46,930 bases of DNA from an uncultured bacterium (GCA_949296355.1 CASFPS010000014.1:1-46930), one strand, 5' to 3'; counted from the first letter of the stretch, positions 1-8,772 are shown. The notes: a model not told the origin generated them from the letters alone. Translations and numbers: made by a program.

Positions 1-480
1 GGATAGCGAGCAAAACGAACGGACAGGAGCTCTGCTCCGAAAGTGAGATTTTGCGAGCGTGGAGCAAATCCAAGACAGTACCCGAAGGGGGTAGGGGGGT
101 GTTGTATGGAATAATAGTTTTTCAGCCCGCTCCCACATCCGTAAATTTTGCCTGGCGGCTCAAGCAGGTTCGGATTGGGAATAGCTTTGACAGAACCCCA
201 CCCGCATTTGTAGCTCACTGGCGTTCGCACAACTGCGACCTCCCCAACTGGGGAGGTAAGCGCGATTATTGGGCGAGTGAAGAGTGTGAATATTAGACAC
301 AATGAAGTCTCGGCTGAAAGAATTATTATTAAATCCTTCTCAACTTCTAAACTCCTAAACTTCTCAACTAAATCAACACAACCAAAGCCCGCTCTACAAC
401 AGGCTTCTACCCCCCCCTCCTAAAAGCCAAAAGCAGCCATGGGAGCGGGTTTTCACCGGCTTTATTTAAAAGTATATTAT
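1..480. repeat. Hairpin-rich non-coding sequence at window start
   Basis: No convincing gene lies in the first 665 bases. The stretch is more GC-rich than the coding DNA around it and carries short perfect hairpins: GGAGC-tct-GCTCC at 26-38 and CCTCCCC-aact-GGGGAGG at 239-256. Pieces resemble the intergenic elements at 22544-22626 and 41554-41880, for example CACCCGCATTTGTAGCT near 188-204 and CCCGCTCCCAC near 127-137 and again on the other strand near 450. An 81-codon open frame at 51-296 is judged spurious because it runs through these hairpins and has no ribosome-binding site. From about 470 to 600 the DNA becomes AT-rich promoter-type sequence. Confidence 0.5.
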
Positions 481-611
481 ACATATCCTTAATCATTTGT
501 ATATACTCTATATTTAATATATGCCACATTTTAGAAATTTATAACGGTTTGTAAATTAAGTTTTACAAAAATTAACATTAAATAGAACTTTTTCCGTATT
601 ACATACAAAAC

Positions 612-640
612 TTGACATAACCGGTATTTATAAAGACAAT
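612..640 (+). promoter_or_regulatory. Probable promoter of the gcvTH-PA operon
   Basis: TTGACA at 612-617, a 17-base spacer and GACAAT at 635-640 form a sigma-70-like promoter whose -10 matches 4 of 6 consensus bases. The transcript would have a leader of only about 20 bases carrying AAGAGGAG before the gcvT ATG. That leaves no room for a glycine riboswitch downstream of this promoter. Confidence 0.55.
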
Positions 641-665
641 AAAATAAGAAACAAGAGGAGTATAT

Positions 666-1763
666 ATGACAAAACAGACTTTTTTACACGATAAGCACAT
701 TGCTCTCGGAGCAAGAATGGTTGACTTTGCCGGATGGGATATGCCTGTACAGTATTCTTCAATAATAGAAGAGCATAAAACAGTAAGAGAAAGTGTCGGT
801 CTGTTCGATGTCTCTCACATGGGAGAAATGATTGTATACGGAGAAGATGCGCTTCCGTTCCTTAACAAGCTGGTTCCTCAGGATTTAAAGAAACTTGTTG
901 ATCTAAAGGCTGTTTACTGCCAGCTTACTAACAAAAACGGAGGTATTATTGATGATTTAATTATATATAAATTAGAGGATAATAAATATTTAATCATAGC
1001 AAACGCCTCAAGAATTGATGAGGATCTAAACTGGATGGTCAGGAATAAGCTAGGATTTAATGTGGAAATTGTAAACGAGTCTCACAATTATTCGCTCTTA
1101 GCTGTACAGGGACCTAAAGCATGTGATTTAATAAAAAGTCTGGGGCTTAATGATTTACCGCCGTTTTTTACAATAAAACGTGCAACTCTGTTTAATATAA
1201 ACCTCTGGGTATCAAGAACGGGATATACAGGTGAAGACGGTGTTGAAATTCTTGTAAAAAATGAATTTTCCGAGTATTTATGGGACAAACTTCTTGAAGC
1301 AGGCAAACCTTTCGGCATAAAGCCTATCGGGCTCGGGGCAAGGGATACTTTGAGATTAGAAGCAGCTTTACACTTGTACGGAAATGATCTTGACGAAAAT
1401 ACGACTCCGGTAGAAGCCGGTTTAGCCTGGTCTGTAGCAAAAGAGAAGACAGAAGATTATAACGGCAAAAAAAGGATTATGGAGCAGATTAATAACGGAG
1501 TGGAAAAGAAGCTTGTAGGACTAAAAATGCTTGATAAAAATATTGCGCGTCACGGATATGATGTATACTATAACGGAGAAAAAATCGGGGTGATTACAAG
1601 CGGCGGAATTTCTCCGGTAAGAGGAGATAACATTGCACTTGCTTACATAAAAAATCTTGACAATTTAGCTGTAGGCTCTACAATTCAAGTTATGATAAGA
1701 GAAAAATTACACAATGCGGAAATAGTAAAACGCCCTTTTGTAAAGAAAAATAATAAAGGATAA
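666..1763 (+). CDS. gcvT: Aminomethyltransferase, glycine cleavage T protein
   Basis: GcvT transfers the methylene group from the aminomethyl-lipoyl arm of GcvH to tetrahydrofolate, releasing ammonia in the cytoplasmic glycine cleavage system. The 365-residue length is normal for the family. The N-terminal run H-x-x-x-G-A-R-M-V-D-F-A-G-W-D-M-P-V-Q-Y and the block GLFDVSHMGE near residue 45 are typical of the folate-binding domain, and SRTGYTGEDGVE near residue 180 is another family signature. The ATG is preceded by AAGAGGAG at about seven bases. It is first in an operon, with gcvH 24 bases downstream. Confidence 0.95.
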   Translation: MTKQTFLHDKHIALGARMVDFAGWDMPVQYSSIIEEHKTVRESVGLFDVSHMGEMIVYGEDALPFLNKLVPQDLKKLVDLKAVYCQLTNKNGGIIDDLIIYKLEDNKYLIIANASRIDEDLNWMVRNKLGFNVEIVNESHNYSLLAVQGPKACDLIKSLGLNDLPPFFTIKRATLFNINLWVSRTGYTGEDGVEILVKNEFSEYLWDKLLEAGKPFGIKPIGLGARDTLRLEAALHLYGNDLDENTTPVEAGLAWSVAKEKTEDYNGKKRIMEQINNGVEKKLVGLKMLDKNIARHGYDVYYNGEKIGVITSGGISPVRGDNIALAYIKNLDNLAVGSTIQVMIREKLHNAEIVKRPFVKKNNKG

Positions 1764-1787
1764 ATAGCTATAAAGGAGACAATTTTA

Positions 1788-2165
1788 ATGAACGAAAGTA
1801 TGTTATGCACTAAAACACACGAATATCTTCTTGAACAGGACAAAAACAAATATGAAGTAGGAATTACCGATTATGCAATTGAACAGCTTGGAGACATTGT
1901 TTTTGTTGAATTGCCGGAAGTCGGAACAGAGTTTTCCAAAAATGAAGCTTTCGCAACTATTGAATCAGTAAAGGCTGCTTCTGAAATTTATATGCCGATA
2001 TCTGGAAAAGTTGTTGAAATCAATGAACAAATAGTAAACAGTCCTGAATTATTAAATGACGAAAATTTTGATGATAAATGGTTTGTAAAAATAGAATCAT
2101 CAGCAGATCAGGTCGAATTTGCAGACCTTTTGGATTACTCGGATTATAAAGAAGAAATAGAATAA
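1788..2165 (+). CDS. gcvH: Glycine cleavage system H protein (lipoyl carrier)
   Basis: GcvH is the small lipoylated shuttle that carries the aminomethyl intermediate from the P protein to GcvT and then to the L protein. The 125-residue length fits. The lipoyl-lysine is K62 in the conserved setting TIESVKAASEIY. The start has AAGGAG upstream. Its stop codon overlaps the gcvPA ATG by one base (TAATG), which suggests translational coupling. No lipoate ligase or synthase gene lies nearby, so lipoylation must come from elsewhere. Confidence 0.96.
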   Translation: MNESMLCTKTHEYLLEQDKNKYEVGITDYAIEQLGDIVFVELPEVGTEFSKNEAFATIESVKAASEIYMPISGKVVEINEQIVNSPELLNDENFDDKWFVKIESSADQVEFADLLDYSDYKEEIE

Positions 2166-3403
2166 TGAATAAATTTTTAGCACATACAGATAATATTAGA
2201 AAAGAAATGCTCAGAGAAATTTCTCAGGCATCATTAGAGGACTTGTTTAATCAGGTACCGGTAAAATGCAAGGATTTTTCAGTCGGAAATCCATTAAGCG
2301 AGCTGGAAGCACAACGCAAAATAAAAGCGCTTGCAAGAAAAAATAAAACAGAATACTCCTGTTTTACAGGCGGCGGCGTTTATAACAAATTCATTCCGGC
2401 ATGTGTAAACTATGTGGCGCAGAGATTTGAATTTTTGACTGCATATACGCCTTATCAGCCGGAAATTTCACAAGGAACACTGCAGGTAATATATGAATAT
2501 CAGACAATGATATCACGTCTTACCGGCATGGATATTGCAAATGCTTCCATGTATGACGGCGGTTCTGCCTGCGCGGAAGCTGTTCTTATGGCACATAGAA
2601 TTGCCCGCGGGAAAAAGAACAAAGTTCTTGTTTCAAATAAGCTTAATCCGGAATACAGCGAAGTTGTAAAGACATACTGCTGGGCTCAGGATATTGAAAT
2701 AGAATGGTTTGAGGAGCTGCCTCAAAATACTGAGGACTATTTTGCAGTTCTTATACAATACCCTGATTACTTTGGCGAGATTCCGGAGCTTTCAAAACCG
2801 GATACGACTTTTATTGTATGTGCAAATATATCTGCATTATCAATAATAAAACCTCCTGTTGAAGCTGATATTGTTGTCGGTGATATTCAGCCGCTGGGTA
2901 TCGGGATGAACTTTGGCGGACCGCATGCAGGTTTCATGGCTTGTAAAGAACCTTATATGAGACAAATGCCGGGGCGTCTTGTAGGTCGTACAGTTGATAA
3001 AGATGGGAATCAGGCGTTTACTCTTACAATACAAACAAGGGAACAGCATATAAAAAGGGAAAAAGCGACGAGCAATATCTGCTCTAACCAGTCTTTAATT
3101 GCGCTTTCCGCAACTCTTTATCTGAGCCTTATGGGTGAAGAAGGATTCCGCGAAACAGGTATAATTTCAGCAAATATGGCGCATGCCCTTTCTAAGATGC
3201 TTAACGGTAAAGGAATTAAAACTCTGAATAAAAACTTCTTTAATGAATTTGTAATTGAAGTTCCTGATTCTGATAAATTCCTGTCAAAGCTCAAAGAGGC
3301 AAATATCCTTGGCGGAATAAAGCTGGATAGCCGTCATATTCTGGTCTGCACAACAGAGATGAATACGGAAGAAGAAATTGTAAATTATATTGAAGCTGTC
3401 TAA
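2165..3403 (+). CDS. gcvPA: Glycine dehydrogenase (decarboxylating) subunit 1
   Basis: This is the N-terminal half of the split glycine decarboxylase (P protein), which decarboxylates glycine and loads the H protein. The block FLTAYTPYQPEISQGTLQ, followed by YEYQTMISRLTGMDIANASMYDG written over residues 100-135, is the GcvP fold signature. GPHAGFMACK and the R-Q-M-P-G-R-L-V-G run near residues 256-277 are also typical. At 412 residues it is somewhat shorter than common GcvPA (about 440-450). The PLP-binding lysine of split enzymes lies in GcvPB, which does not follow here; the gene ends at a terminator and is followed by a transporter. It needs a GcvPB encoded elsewhere to be active. Confidence 0.93.
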   Translation: MNKFLAHTDNIRKEMLREISQASLEDLFNQVPVKCKDFSVGNPLSELEAQRKIKALARKNKTEYSCFTGGGVYNKFIPACVNYVAQRFEFLTAYTPYQPEISQGTLQVIYEYQTMISRLTGMDIANASMYDGGSACAEAVLMAHRIARGKKNKVLVSNKLNPEYSEVVKTYCWAQDIEIEWFEELPQNTEDYFAVLIQYPDYFGEIPELSKPDTTFIVCANISALSIIKPPVEADIVVGDIQPLGIGMNFGGPHAGFMACKEPYMRQMPGRLVGRTVDKDGNQAFTLTIQTREQHIKREKATSNICSNQSLIALSATLYLSLMGEEGFRETGIISANMAHALSKMLNGKGIKTLNKNFFNEFVIEVPDSDKFLSKLKEANILGGIKLDSRHILVCTTEMNTEEEIVNYIEAV

Positions 3404-3422
3404 CCAGGGCAGCTTCTTTTTT
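3392..3422 (+). terminator. Rho-independent terminator of gcvT-gcvH-gcvPA
   Basis: GAAGCTG (3392-3398) pairs with CAGCTTC (3410-3416), followed by a run of six T. The left arm lies inside the last codons of gcvPA, so the gene and its terminator share sequence. It closes the operon before any gcvPB could be read. Confidence 0.85.
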
Positions 3423-3459
3423 GATATAATAATTTTAATCACAAAACTTAGGAGTATGA

Positions 3460-4728
3460 ATGGAAAGATTTGTCGGGATTATAGGCATTATTGTTATATT
3501 TTTAATTGTATTTTTAATGTCTAATAATAAAAAAGCTATTAATTATAAAACTATTGTTACAGGTTTTATATTACAGATATTACTTGCAATATTTATATTT
3601 AAAGTTCCTTTAGGTGAAAAAATCTTTCTTATGATAGGCGCATTTATCAAGAAAATCCTTGATTTTGCAACTGAAGGCGGATTATTTGTGTTTGGACCTC
3701 TGCTTCAAAAAGCTAGGTTGAGCAAATTATTTGGTGCTGGAAGCAGCATTTTCGCCGTACAGCTGATCTGTACAAATATATTCATGATGGTGCTTGTTAA
3801 TATACTTTATTATTACGGCATAATGCAGCGTGTTGTTGCGGCACTCGGCAAAGCTATGAACAAAATTATGCACGTATCAGGAGCAGAAGCTCTTTCAAAC
3901 GTAGCAAGCTCATTTGTCGGACAAATTCTTGCACAAATCATGATTAAGCCTTATCTGGAAAAACTTACCCGCTCTGAACTTCTGGCTTCAATGTCAGGCT
4001 CTATGGCTTGTATTTCCGGGGCTATTATGCCGATTTATATAGGTATGGGAATTCCTGCACACTATATACTGGCTTCGTCTGTAATGGCAGCGCCGGGAGC
4101 GCTAATCTTAGCAAAAATTATGTATCCTGAAACAGGAGAACCGGAAACACGAGACAATATCAGAATTTCCAAGAGAAGAACTTTTGCAAATGTGTTTGAA
4201 GCGATTTCCAATGGCGCTTCAGAAGGTATGAAAGTCGCAATAAATGTTACAGCAATGATTCTGGCTCTTGTAGCACTTGTTGCCTTTATTGACTGGATTT
4301 TAGGAATGAGCGGCTTACTGCTTTACAAATTCTGTCCGGGCTGCTCTCATTTTGCATTCCTTACCCACCTGTCGCTTAAATTTATATTAGGTAAAATATT
4401 TGCAATATTCGCGATTATAATTGGCGTTCCACTCAAAGATGCTTCTATTGTAGGTGCATTAATGGGTACAAAACTCGTACTTAACGAGATGGTTGCCTAT
4501 GTCGATCTTTCGCATCTGGCACCGACCCTGCAGGCAAAAAGCTTTATGCTTGCAAGCTTTGCTCTATGCAGTTTTGGTAACTTCGGTTCTATTGCAATTC
4601 AAATAGGCGGTATAGGTGAACTTGCACCTAACCAGAAAAAAAATCTGGCAAGACTCGGCTTAAGAGCTTTAATCTGCGGAACGCTTAGCTGTTATCTATC
4701 AGCTGCGATTGTCGGCGTTATCATGTAA
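3460..4728 (+). CDS. Concentrative nucleoside transporter, NupC/CNT family
   Basis: This is an inner-membrane symporter predicted to import nucleosides using an ion gradient. Its 422 residues are mostly hydrophobic, with about eight to ten membrane segments. Family marks include FVFGPLLQKARL near residue 80, GAEALSNVASSFVGQ near 144, ISGAIMPIYIGMG near 190, and near residue 335 the C-terminal CNT signature G-T-K-L-V-L-N-E-M-V-A-Y. The start ATG has TAGGAGTATGA upstream. It lies 57 bases after the gcvPA terminator, so it is probably transcribed separately. Its end overlaps the convergent small gene at 4699-4983 by 30 bases. The exact substrate cannot be read from sequence. Confidence 0.9.
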   Translation: MERFVGIIGIIVIFLIVFLMSNNKKAINYKTIVTGFILQILLAIFIFKVPLGEKIFLMIGAFIKKILDFATEGGLFVFGPLLQKARLSKLFGAGSSIFAVQLICTNIFMMVLVNILYYYGIMQRVVAALGKAMNKIMHVSGAEALSNVASSFVGQILAQIMIKPYLEKLTRSELLASMSGSMACISGAIMPIYIGMGIPAHYILASSVMAAPGALILAKIMYPETGEPETRDNIRISKRRTFANVFEAISNGASEGMKVAINVTAMILALVALVAFIDWILGMSGLLLYKFCPGCSHFAFLTHLSLKFILGKIFAIFAIIIGVPLKDASIVGALMGTKLVLNEMVAYVDLSHLAPTLQAKSFMLASFALCSFGNFGSIAIQIGGIGELAPNQKKNLARLGLRALICGTLSCYLSAAIVGVIM

Positions 4729-4983
4729 CTCGTCCTCTATTGTCTCAAATCCGCGTTTAAGAACAATTATTTCATCAAATAGCAGAGACAGCATATTGAT
4801 GCAATGACTTCTTTCTCTGCTTATATGTATCGTACACTCCTCCGGCAGGTTGTAATACTGACCGTGCATTTCTTTATTTTCATAATAATTACGTGTAATT
4901 ACTATAATAGTATTAATTCTCTCTAAATTTTCATACAGATTTCTGCAAAAATGCAACAGATTATTTATATGTTTTTTGCACAT
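4699..4983 (-). CDS. Small protein of unknown function
   Basis: I do not recognise this 94-residue protein. It is soluble, begins MCKKHINNLLHFCRNLYENL, is probably largely helical and has two cysteines near the start (residues 2 and 13). The ATG at 4983 was chosen over an upstream TTG because GGAGGG sits seven bases before it. The 3' end overlaps nupC by 30 bases on the opposite strand, which is tolerable for a convergent pair. A good ribosome-binding site and a long frame in a convergent position support a real gene, but no function can be given. Confidence 0.6.
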   Translation of the reverse strand: MCKKHINNLLHFCRNLYENLERINTIIVITRNYYENKEMHGQYYNLPEECTIHISRERSHCINMLSLLFDEIIVLKRGFETIEDELHDNADNRS

Positions 4984-5081
4984 AATTAAGCCCTCCAATA
5001 AACTTTCTATACTATATTCTTAATTCCTATTTATAGTATAAAACGTCAATGGCAAATGTTGTTAATATATTTTCCAATTTC

Positions 5082-6176
5082 TTATTTGCAGGTAATAAAT
5101 GCATTTAAATATTGAATTAATTCATTAAAAGATACTTTGTTATCTGTATTTTTACGATTTTTCAGATAATCTGCAATTGTATTAAGAATTTCTATAAATG
5201 TTGTTTCCGATATATTATTATCAAGATAGTCCTCATAAACTTCTAAAATATAAGCATAAGTGTCTTCGCCTGAATTCTTTTTTATATTTATGAACGCCTG
5301 CTTTACAGTGTCATTTTTAAAATTAACATTTATGATGTTGCAATATAAAGACGCAGACTTCTTCATTTTCTTTATTACAGTATCTTCAGGCATATACTGC
5401 ATCATTGTCTCAAAATAGTTAACAAAACTCTCGTAAAGTCTATCCGGATTGAATTCTTTATAATTGAATTTAGTTATAAAGAAGTCTTTAAGAAATTGTA
5501 TTAAATCACTCTCATTAGGAAAATACTTATTTCTTATTATATTCCAGTCATCTTCTATACCGTTTTCCTTTAAGTAATCTTCTATTAAAGCAATCTGGTT
5601 AAGCTTTCTGGCTCCGTTTAGCTTGTAATATAAATTTCTTTTCGACACGTTATCTGTTTCTACAAGCGTCACAAATACTTTCTTCAACATTGTAAAAATA
5701 TTCGCAGCCTGAAGTTTTTCCTCTTTTATTTGAGACCAGAAATTATGAAGCAGTTTAAATATTGCAGACTGTTTTTCATGTCCCGAAAGCCGTTCTCCGT
5801 TAATAATTTTTGAATATATAATGCTGTCTTTTTCATTTAAGTGAAGCTTTATACGATGATTAGTAAGCAAATATTTTGAACGGATAGTCTTTATGGCTTT
5901 CTCGTTTTGTGCCGTTGTTTTTTTGTAGCATTCGCATACAGCATGTAATAATAATGACAATGACAGGAGCCTATTAACTCCGTCTACTATTGTATACTGG
6001 TCAAAAGTCTTTTGATTAACAAAAATTATACCTAAATCTACTTTTTGAGTAAATTGTTCATCTTCCGTCATCAAGTCAAGAAAATTTACAAGATTATTAT
6101 CACATCTTGCATAATCTAATGTGTATAAGTCTTTTGCTTTATTAATAAATTCCAGTAAATTTACAACTTTCATCAT
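5082..6176 (-). CDS. DUF262-like (ParB/Srx-fold) protein lacking an HNH domain
   Basis: The N-terminal half resembles DUF262, the ParB/Srx-type domain of GmrS/GmrD restriction enzymes. IVDGVNRLLSLSLLLHA at residues 63-79 corresponds to the family motif D-G-Q-Q-R-L-x-T-L, with QQ replaced by VN. HRIKLHLNEKDS at about 109-120 and NLYYKLNGARKLNQIALIED at about 182-201 match other conserved positions of the family. The usual C-terminal DUF1524 HNH nuclease is absent; the protein ends at 364 residues with a helical tail. Its ATGATG start overlaps the stop of the winged-helix gene (TAATGATG), so the two are translationally coupled. A defence or regulatory role are both possible; I cannot choose. 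Confidence 0.6.
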   Translation of the reverse strand: MMKVVNLLEFINKAKDLYTLDYARCDNNLVNFLDLMTEDEQFTQKVDLGIIFVNQKTFDQYTIVDGVNRLLSLSLLLHAVCECYKKTTAQNEKAIKTIRSKYLLTNHRIKLHLNEKDSIIYSKIINGERLSGHEKQSAIFKLLHNFWSQIKEEKLQAANIFTMLKKVFVTLVETDNVSKRNLYYKLNGARKLNQIALIEDYLKENGIEDDWNIIRNKYFPNESDLIQFLKDFFITKFNYKEFNPDRLYESFVNYFETMMQYMPEDTVIKKMKKSASLYCNIINVNFKNDTVKQAFINIKKNSGEDTYAYILEVYEDYLDNNISETTFIEILNTIADYLKNRKNTDNKVSFNELIQYLNAFITCK

Positions 6177-6811
6177 TACTCAGACAAAACAAACCCGCCG
6201 GACGGCACATTTTTAAGCTTGTCACCTTCAATTTTTGCACGTAAATTCTTTATATACTTATAAACATAGTCCCTCGGCAAATCTAATAAATTTGCAAGAT
6301 CCTTCGCAAATACCGTTTTGCCGATATTTGTCATTAAATAATCAAAAACCATCTGCTCTCTATCTGTAAGTGCCTTTTTTAATTTAATTTGGACATCCTT
6401 TTTTGAAGCCAGCACTTTTGCTTCTTTCAAAACTGAGCTGTTTTCTTCTATAATATTCTGTTTTACCGGCTCTTTGAGCGTTGGTTTTTCTTTAGCAGAT
6501 TGATTTTCAACAACTTTTTTTACTTTGCTGCCGGCTTTATCCAATAGTTGATTTCTGCTGATAGAAAACGGTGTATGAGATATTTGCCGCTCCCTTTCAA
6601 AGGCTCTTTCTGCAATTTTGGAAAATCCGTCATTAATATTTGTGTCAGTTGTAGAAGAAGTTCCTTTCGTCATAATAATATCGACTAAATCATTAGTAGG
6701 TTTCTTTTCTTCAACTTCTTTTCCCAATCTTGCAGCAAATTCTTCCAGTGTAATCTTTTCCAAAGAACTTCTCCACTGTCTTATCTCTTCCTTCGTCAAA
6801 TAATTAGGCAT
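6176..6811 (-). CDS. Winged-helix DNA-binding protein of unknown role
   Basis: This 211-residue protein begins MPNYLTKEEIRQWRSSLEK, has a low-complexity charged middle and ends in an OmpR-like winged helix at about 145-211: LTDREQMVFDYLM, then a recognition-helix-like stretch LANLLDLPRDYVYKYIKNLR and a wing ending PSGGFVLSE. No receiver domain is present. The ATG at 6811 is preferred to the adjacent upstream TTG because AGGAG lies seven bases before it. It is probably a regulator and is cotranscribed with the DUF262 protein that overlaps its stop. The target is unknown; the downstream partner is an obvious candidate. Confidence 0.65.
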   Translation of the reverse strand: MPNYLTKEEIRQWRSSLEKITLEEFAARLGKEVEEKKPTNDLVDIIMTKGTSSTTDTNINDGFSKIAERAFERERQISHTPFSISRNQLLDKAGSKVKKVVENQSAKEKPTLKEPVKQNIIEENSSVLKEAKVLASKKDVQIKLKKALTDREQMVFDYLMTNIGKTVFAKDLANLLDLPRDYVYKYIKNLRAKIEGDKLKNVPSGGFVLSE

Positions 6812-6939
6812 CAAATATCTCCTATATTAACCTATGATAGTCTAACTTAATTCCCCATAACGGATTATATATATAATGTATCACAAAACTTGAAAATTTA
6901 ATCAAAATATTTCGTGATGTAAAGATTTATTTTCAAACC

Positions 6940-7557
6940 TTAATAATCCTGTACAATTCTGCCCGGCAGATGATTTTGCTGTACTGTATAAAGCAAAGAC
7001 TCGGCACTTTGCTTATTTTTAAAGATACCGACCTGTAAAGTGTAATTGTTAGAGCCAAGACACTTGACAATCGGATTCAAGCCGGAACCTGTTTCCTGAA
7101 TAATTTCTTTAGCCACCTTTGCCTGCTCGGCAGAAGTATATGTCCCTACAAACACCTTATATACAGGTTCCAGCTGCGGGTCTGAAACCGCTGGAGTTAC
7201 CTCTGCCGGGGCGGAATCCTGCACTACAGTTTCCTCTGTAACTTCTCGTCTTTCCGGTTCCGAGTTTTTAACATCATCAGGCTTGGACATTAAATCAGAA
7301 AAATTACGTCCCTGATCTTCACTCTGTATCATCGTCAACCTGTCATCAACAATTTTCTTGGTTTCAATTTCCTGTTCCTCAGGCTCCGGTGAATAATCTC
7401 CTATTGTAGTATCAACAGAAGGAGAAAATGATTTTATAAGAAAAGTGAATACTAATAACATACCGAAAAAAGAGATTACAAAAATTTTAAGCAGTGAATT
7501 GTTATCCTGCTGAGCTTCTTTTTTCATATACTTTTTGTATCCAAACTGTTTGCCCAT
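6940..7557 (-). CDS. Membrane-anchored SPOR-domain protein
   Basis: This is a 205-residue protein with a short basic cytoplasmic N-terminus, one membrane segment at about 22-42 (LLKIFVISFFGMLLVFTFLI), an acidic proline/glutamate-rich linker, and a C-terminal SPOR domain at about 134-205 (VYKVFVGTYTSAEQAKVAK and YTLQVGIFKNKQSAESLL). SPOR domains bind denuded septal peptidoglycan, so a cell-envelope or division role is likely. The ATG at 7557 has GGAG seven bases upstream and directly follows the stop of the DUF366 gene; an upstream in-frame start would overlap that gene. It is the last gene of the HEAT-queC-DUF366-SPOR operon. Confidence 0.85.
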   Translation of the reverse strand: MGKQFGYKKYMKKEAQQDNNSLLKIFVISFFGMLLVFTFLIKSFSPSVDTTIGDYSPEPEEQEIETKKIVDDRLTMIQSEDQGRNFSDLMSKPDDVKNSEPERREVTEETVVQDSAPAEVTPAVSDPQLEPVYKVFVGTYTSAEQAKVAKEIIQETGSGLNPIVKCLGSNNYTLQVGIFKNKQSAESLLYTVQQNHLPGRIVQDY

Positions 7558-7558
7558 C

Positions 7559-8116
7559 TTATACTCCACGCACTTTCGTACTTGCTGATTGTATGTCATT
7601 TATTTCTTCTGCATACCGGCTCATAACTTGTATTGCAAATTCATCTATGTCTGTTATACCTAATTCACTTGTAAGTCCGGAAGCTTTTACCGGTGCACCT
7701 TCTGAAAGGATATTAAGTCCGGTATGGATTAATATTGAAGTTACTGACTTGGTTGCAATAGATACGGATAATTTGCCGCCGCCTACTATTAAATCATCCC
7801 CGTTTCTTTTGACAAAAACACCTCTTTCTTCAAGCAATTCTTTAATAATACACATCAAAAGCCTTTGCCTGAAAACTCCTTCAACCAGATTTACTCCGAA
7901 CTGTTCGGATATAAAACTAAGCATATATTTGCTGTAGATCGGCTCATTATTGATAACATCTTCTATATCAACCATTTCGGTTAATTTAACTTCACATTCA
8001 CCTTTAAATGCAACTATTGCATCGCCTTGCAGCCCAAAGTTTTTATAAATCCAGTGTGGTGCAAGCTGTGAGCCGATATACTTTATCTCTTCTTTTATTA
8101 ATTTTGTTTTCATCAT
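7559..8116 (-). CDS. DUF366 family protein
   Basis: This 185-residue cytoplasmic protein matches the DUF366 pattern: K-Y-x-G-S-Q-L-A-P-H-W near residue 12, GDAIVAFKGECEVKL near 31, RQRLLMCIIKELL near 83, and KLSVSIATKSVTSILIHTGL near 114. DUF366 has no established function; in many genomes it sits beside queC, and here it overlaps queC by four bases (ATGA). A role in 7-deazaguanine metabolism is therefore an inference from context only. It starts ATGATG; either methionine could be used. Confidence 0.85.
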   Translation of the reverse strand: MMKTKLIKEEIKYIGSQLAPHWIYKNFGLQGDAIVAFKGECEVKLTEMVDIEDVINNEPIYSKYMLSFISEQFGVNLVEGVFRQRLLMCIIKELLEERGVFVKRNGDDLIVGGGKLSVSIATKSVTSILIHTGLNILSEGAPVKASGLTSELGITDIDEFAIQVMSRYAEEINDIQSASTKVRGV

Positions 8117-8772
8117 TTTTCAAAAATTATATAATCTTCTTTTTGATTTGTAATTAAGGCGTTCTTTAATCGGCGACAGGATTCGCACTCCCCGCAATGA
8201 TACTTTCCCGACCCGTAACAACTCCAAATAAGGTTAAGCGGAATGTCATTCTCTATCGCAATTTTTACTATATCATCCTTGGTATAATTAATCAAGGGTG
8301 CAATGACTTTAGGTTTCTTTAGTGTAGAAGTTTCAAAAACTTTTGAAATTTCTTCTCTGAATTCTTCCGTGTTATCCGGAAAAGTTCCGCCTTCATCCTT
8401 ATTGGCGCCGAATAATATATAATCATACCCGAAGGAGTCAGCAAAAGAGGCTGCAATATTTAAAAATAAACCGTTTCTATTAGGAATCCATACGGCTTTT
8501 GCACTCTCTTTAGTTCCGAGATTTTGTATTGGAATTTCATCATTTGAAACGAGCGATGTGTGAGTTATTTCTCTTAACCAATCCAGTTTTATAACTTGAT
8601 GTTTTATATTGTAGTATCTGCAAATATCTTCTGCAGCTTTAATTTCATTTTTTGCAGCTTTTTGTCCGTAGTCAAATGTAAGTGCAAATTCAATATTGTA
8701 TTCATTTTGCGGAAATCCTGCCGCAACTACGGAATCTAATCCTCCCGACATTAATATAATTGCTTTTTTCAA
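8113..8772 (-). CDS. queC: 7-cyano-7-deazaguanine synthase
   Basis: QueC converts 7-carboxy-7-deazaguanine to preQ0 using ATP and ammonia, on the way to queuosine in tRNA. The PP-loop SGGLDS is at residues 9-14. The zinc-binding cysteines are C185, C193, C196 and C199, in CYGSGKYHCGECESC. The 219-residue length is normal. The start is TTG at 8772, directly after the stop of the HEAT gene. GAGGAAGAG lies upstream and the next methionine is too close to the PP-loop, so TTG is favoured. No queD, queE or queF is in this window. Confidence 0.94.
   Translation of the reverse strand: MKKAIILMSGGLDSVVAAGFPQNEYNIEFALTFDYGQKAAKNEIKAAEDICRYYNIKHQVIKLDWLREITHTSLVSNDEIPIQNLGTKESAKAVWIPNRNGLFLNIAASFADSFGYDYILFGANKDEGGTFPDNTEEFREEISKVFETSTLKKPKVIAPLINYTKDDIVKIAIENDIPLNLIWSCYGSGKYHCGECESCRRLKNALITNQKEDYIIFEK

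Noticed and set aside
51..296. 81-codon open frame at the window start
   Set aside because: No ribosome-binding site, unusual composition (many Trp, Pro, Arg), and it runs through short hairpins and repeat pieces.
480..665. Possible glycine riboswitch before gcvT
   Set aside because: The likely promoter lies only about 20 bases before the ribosome-binding site, and the tandem aptamer sequence pattern is not seen upstream.
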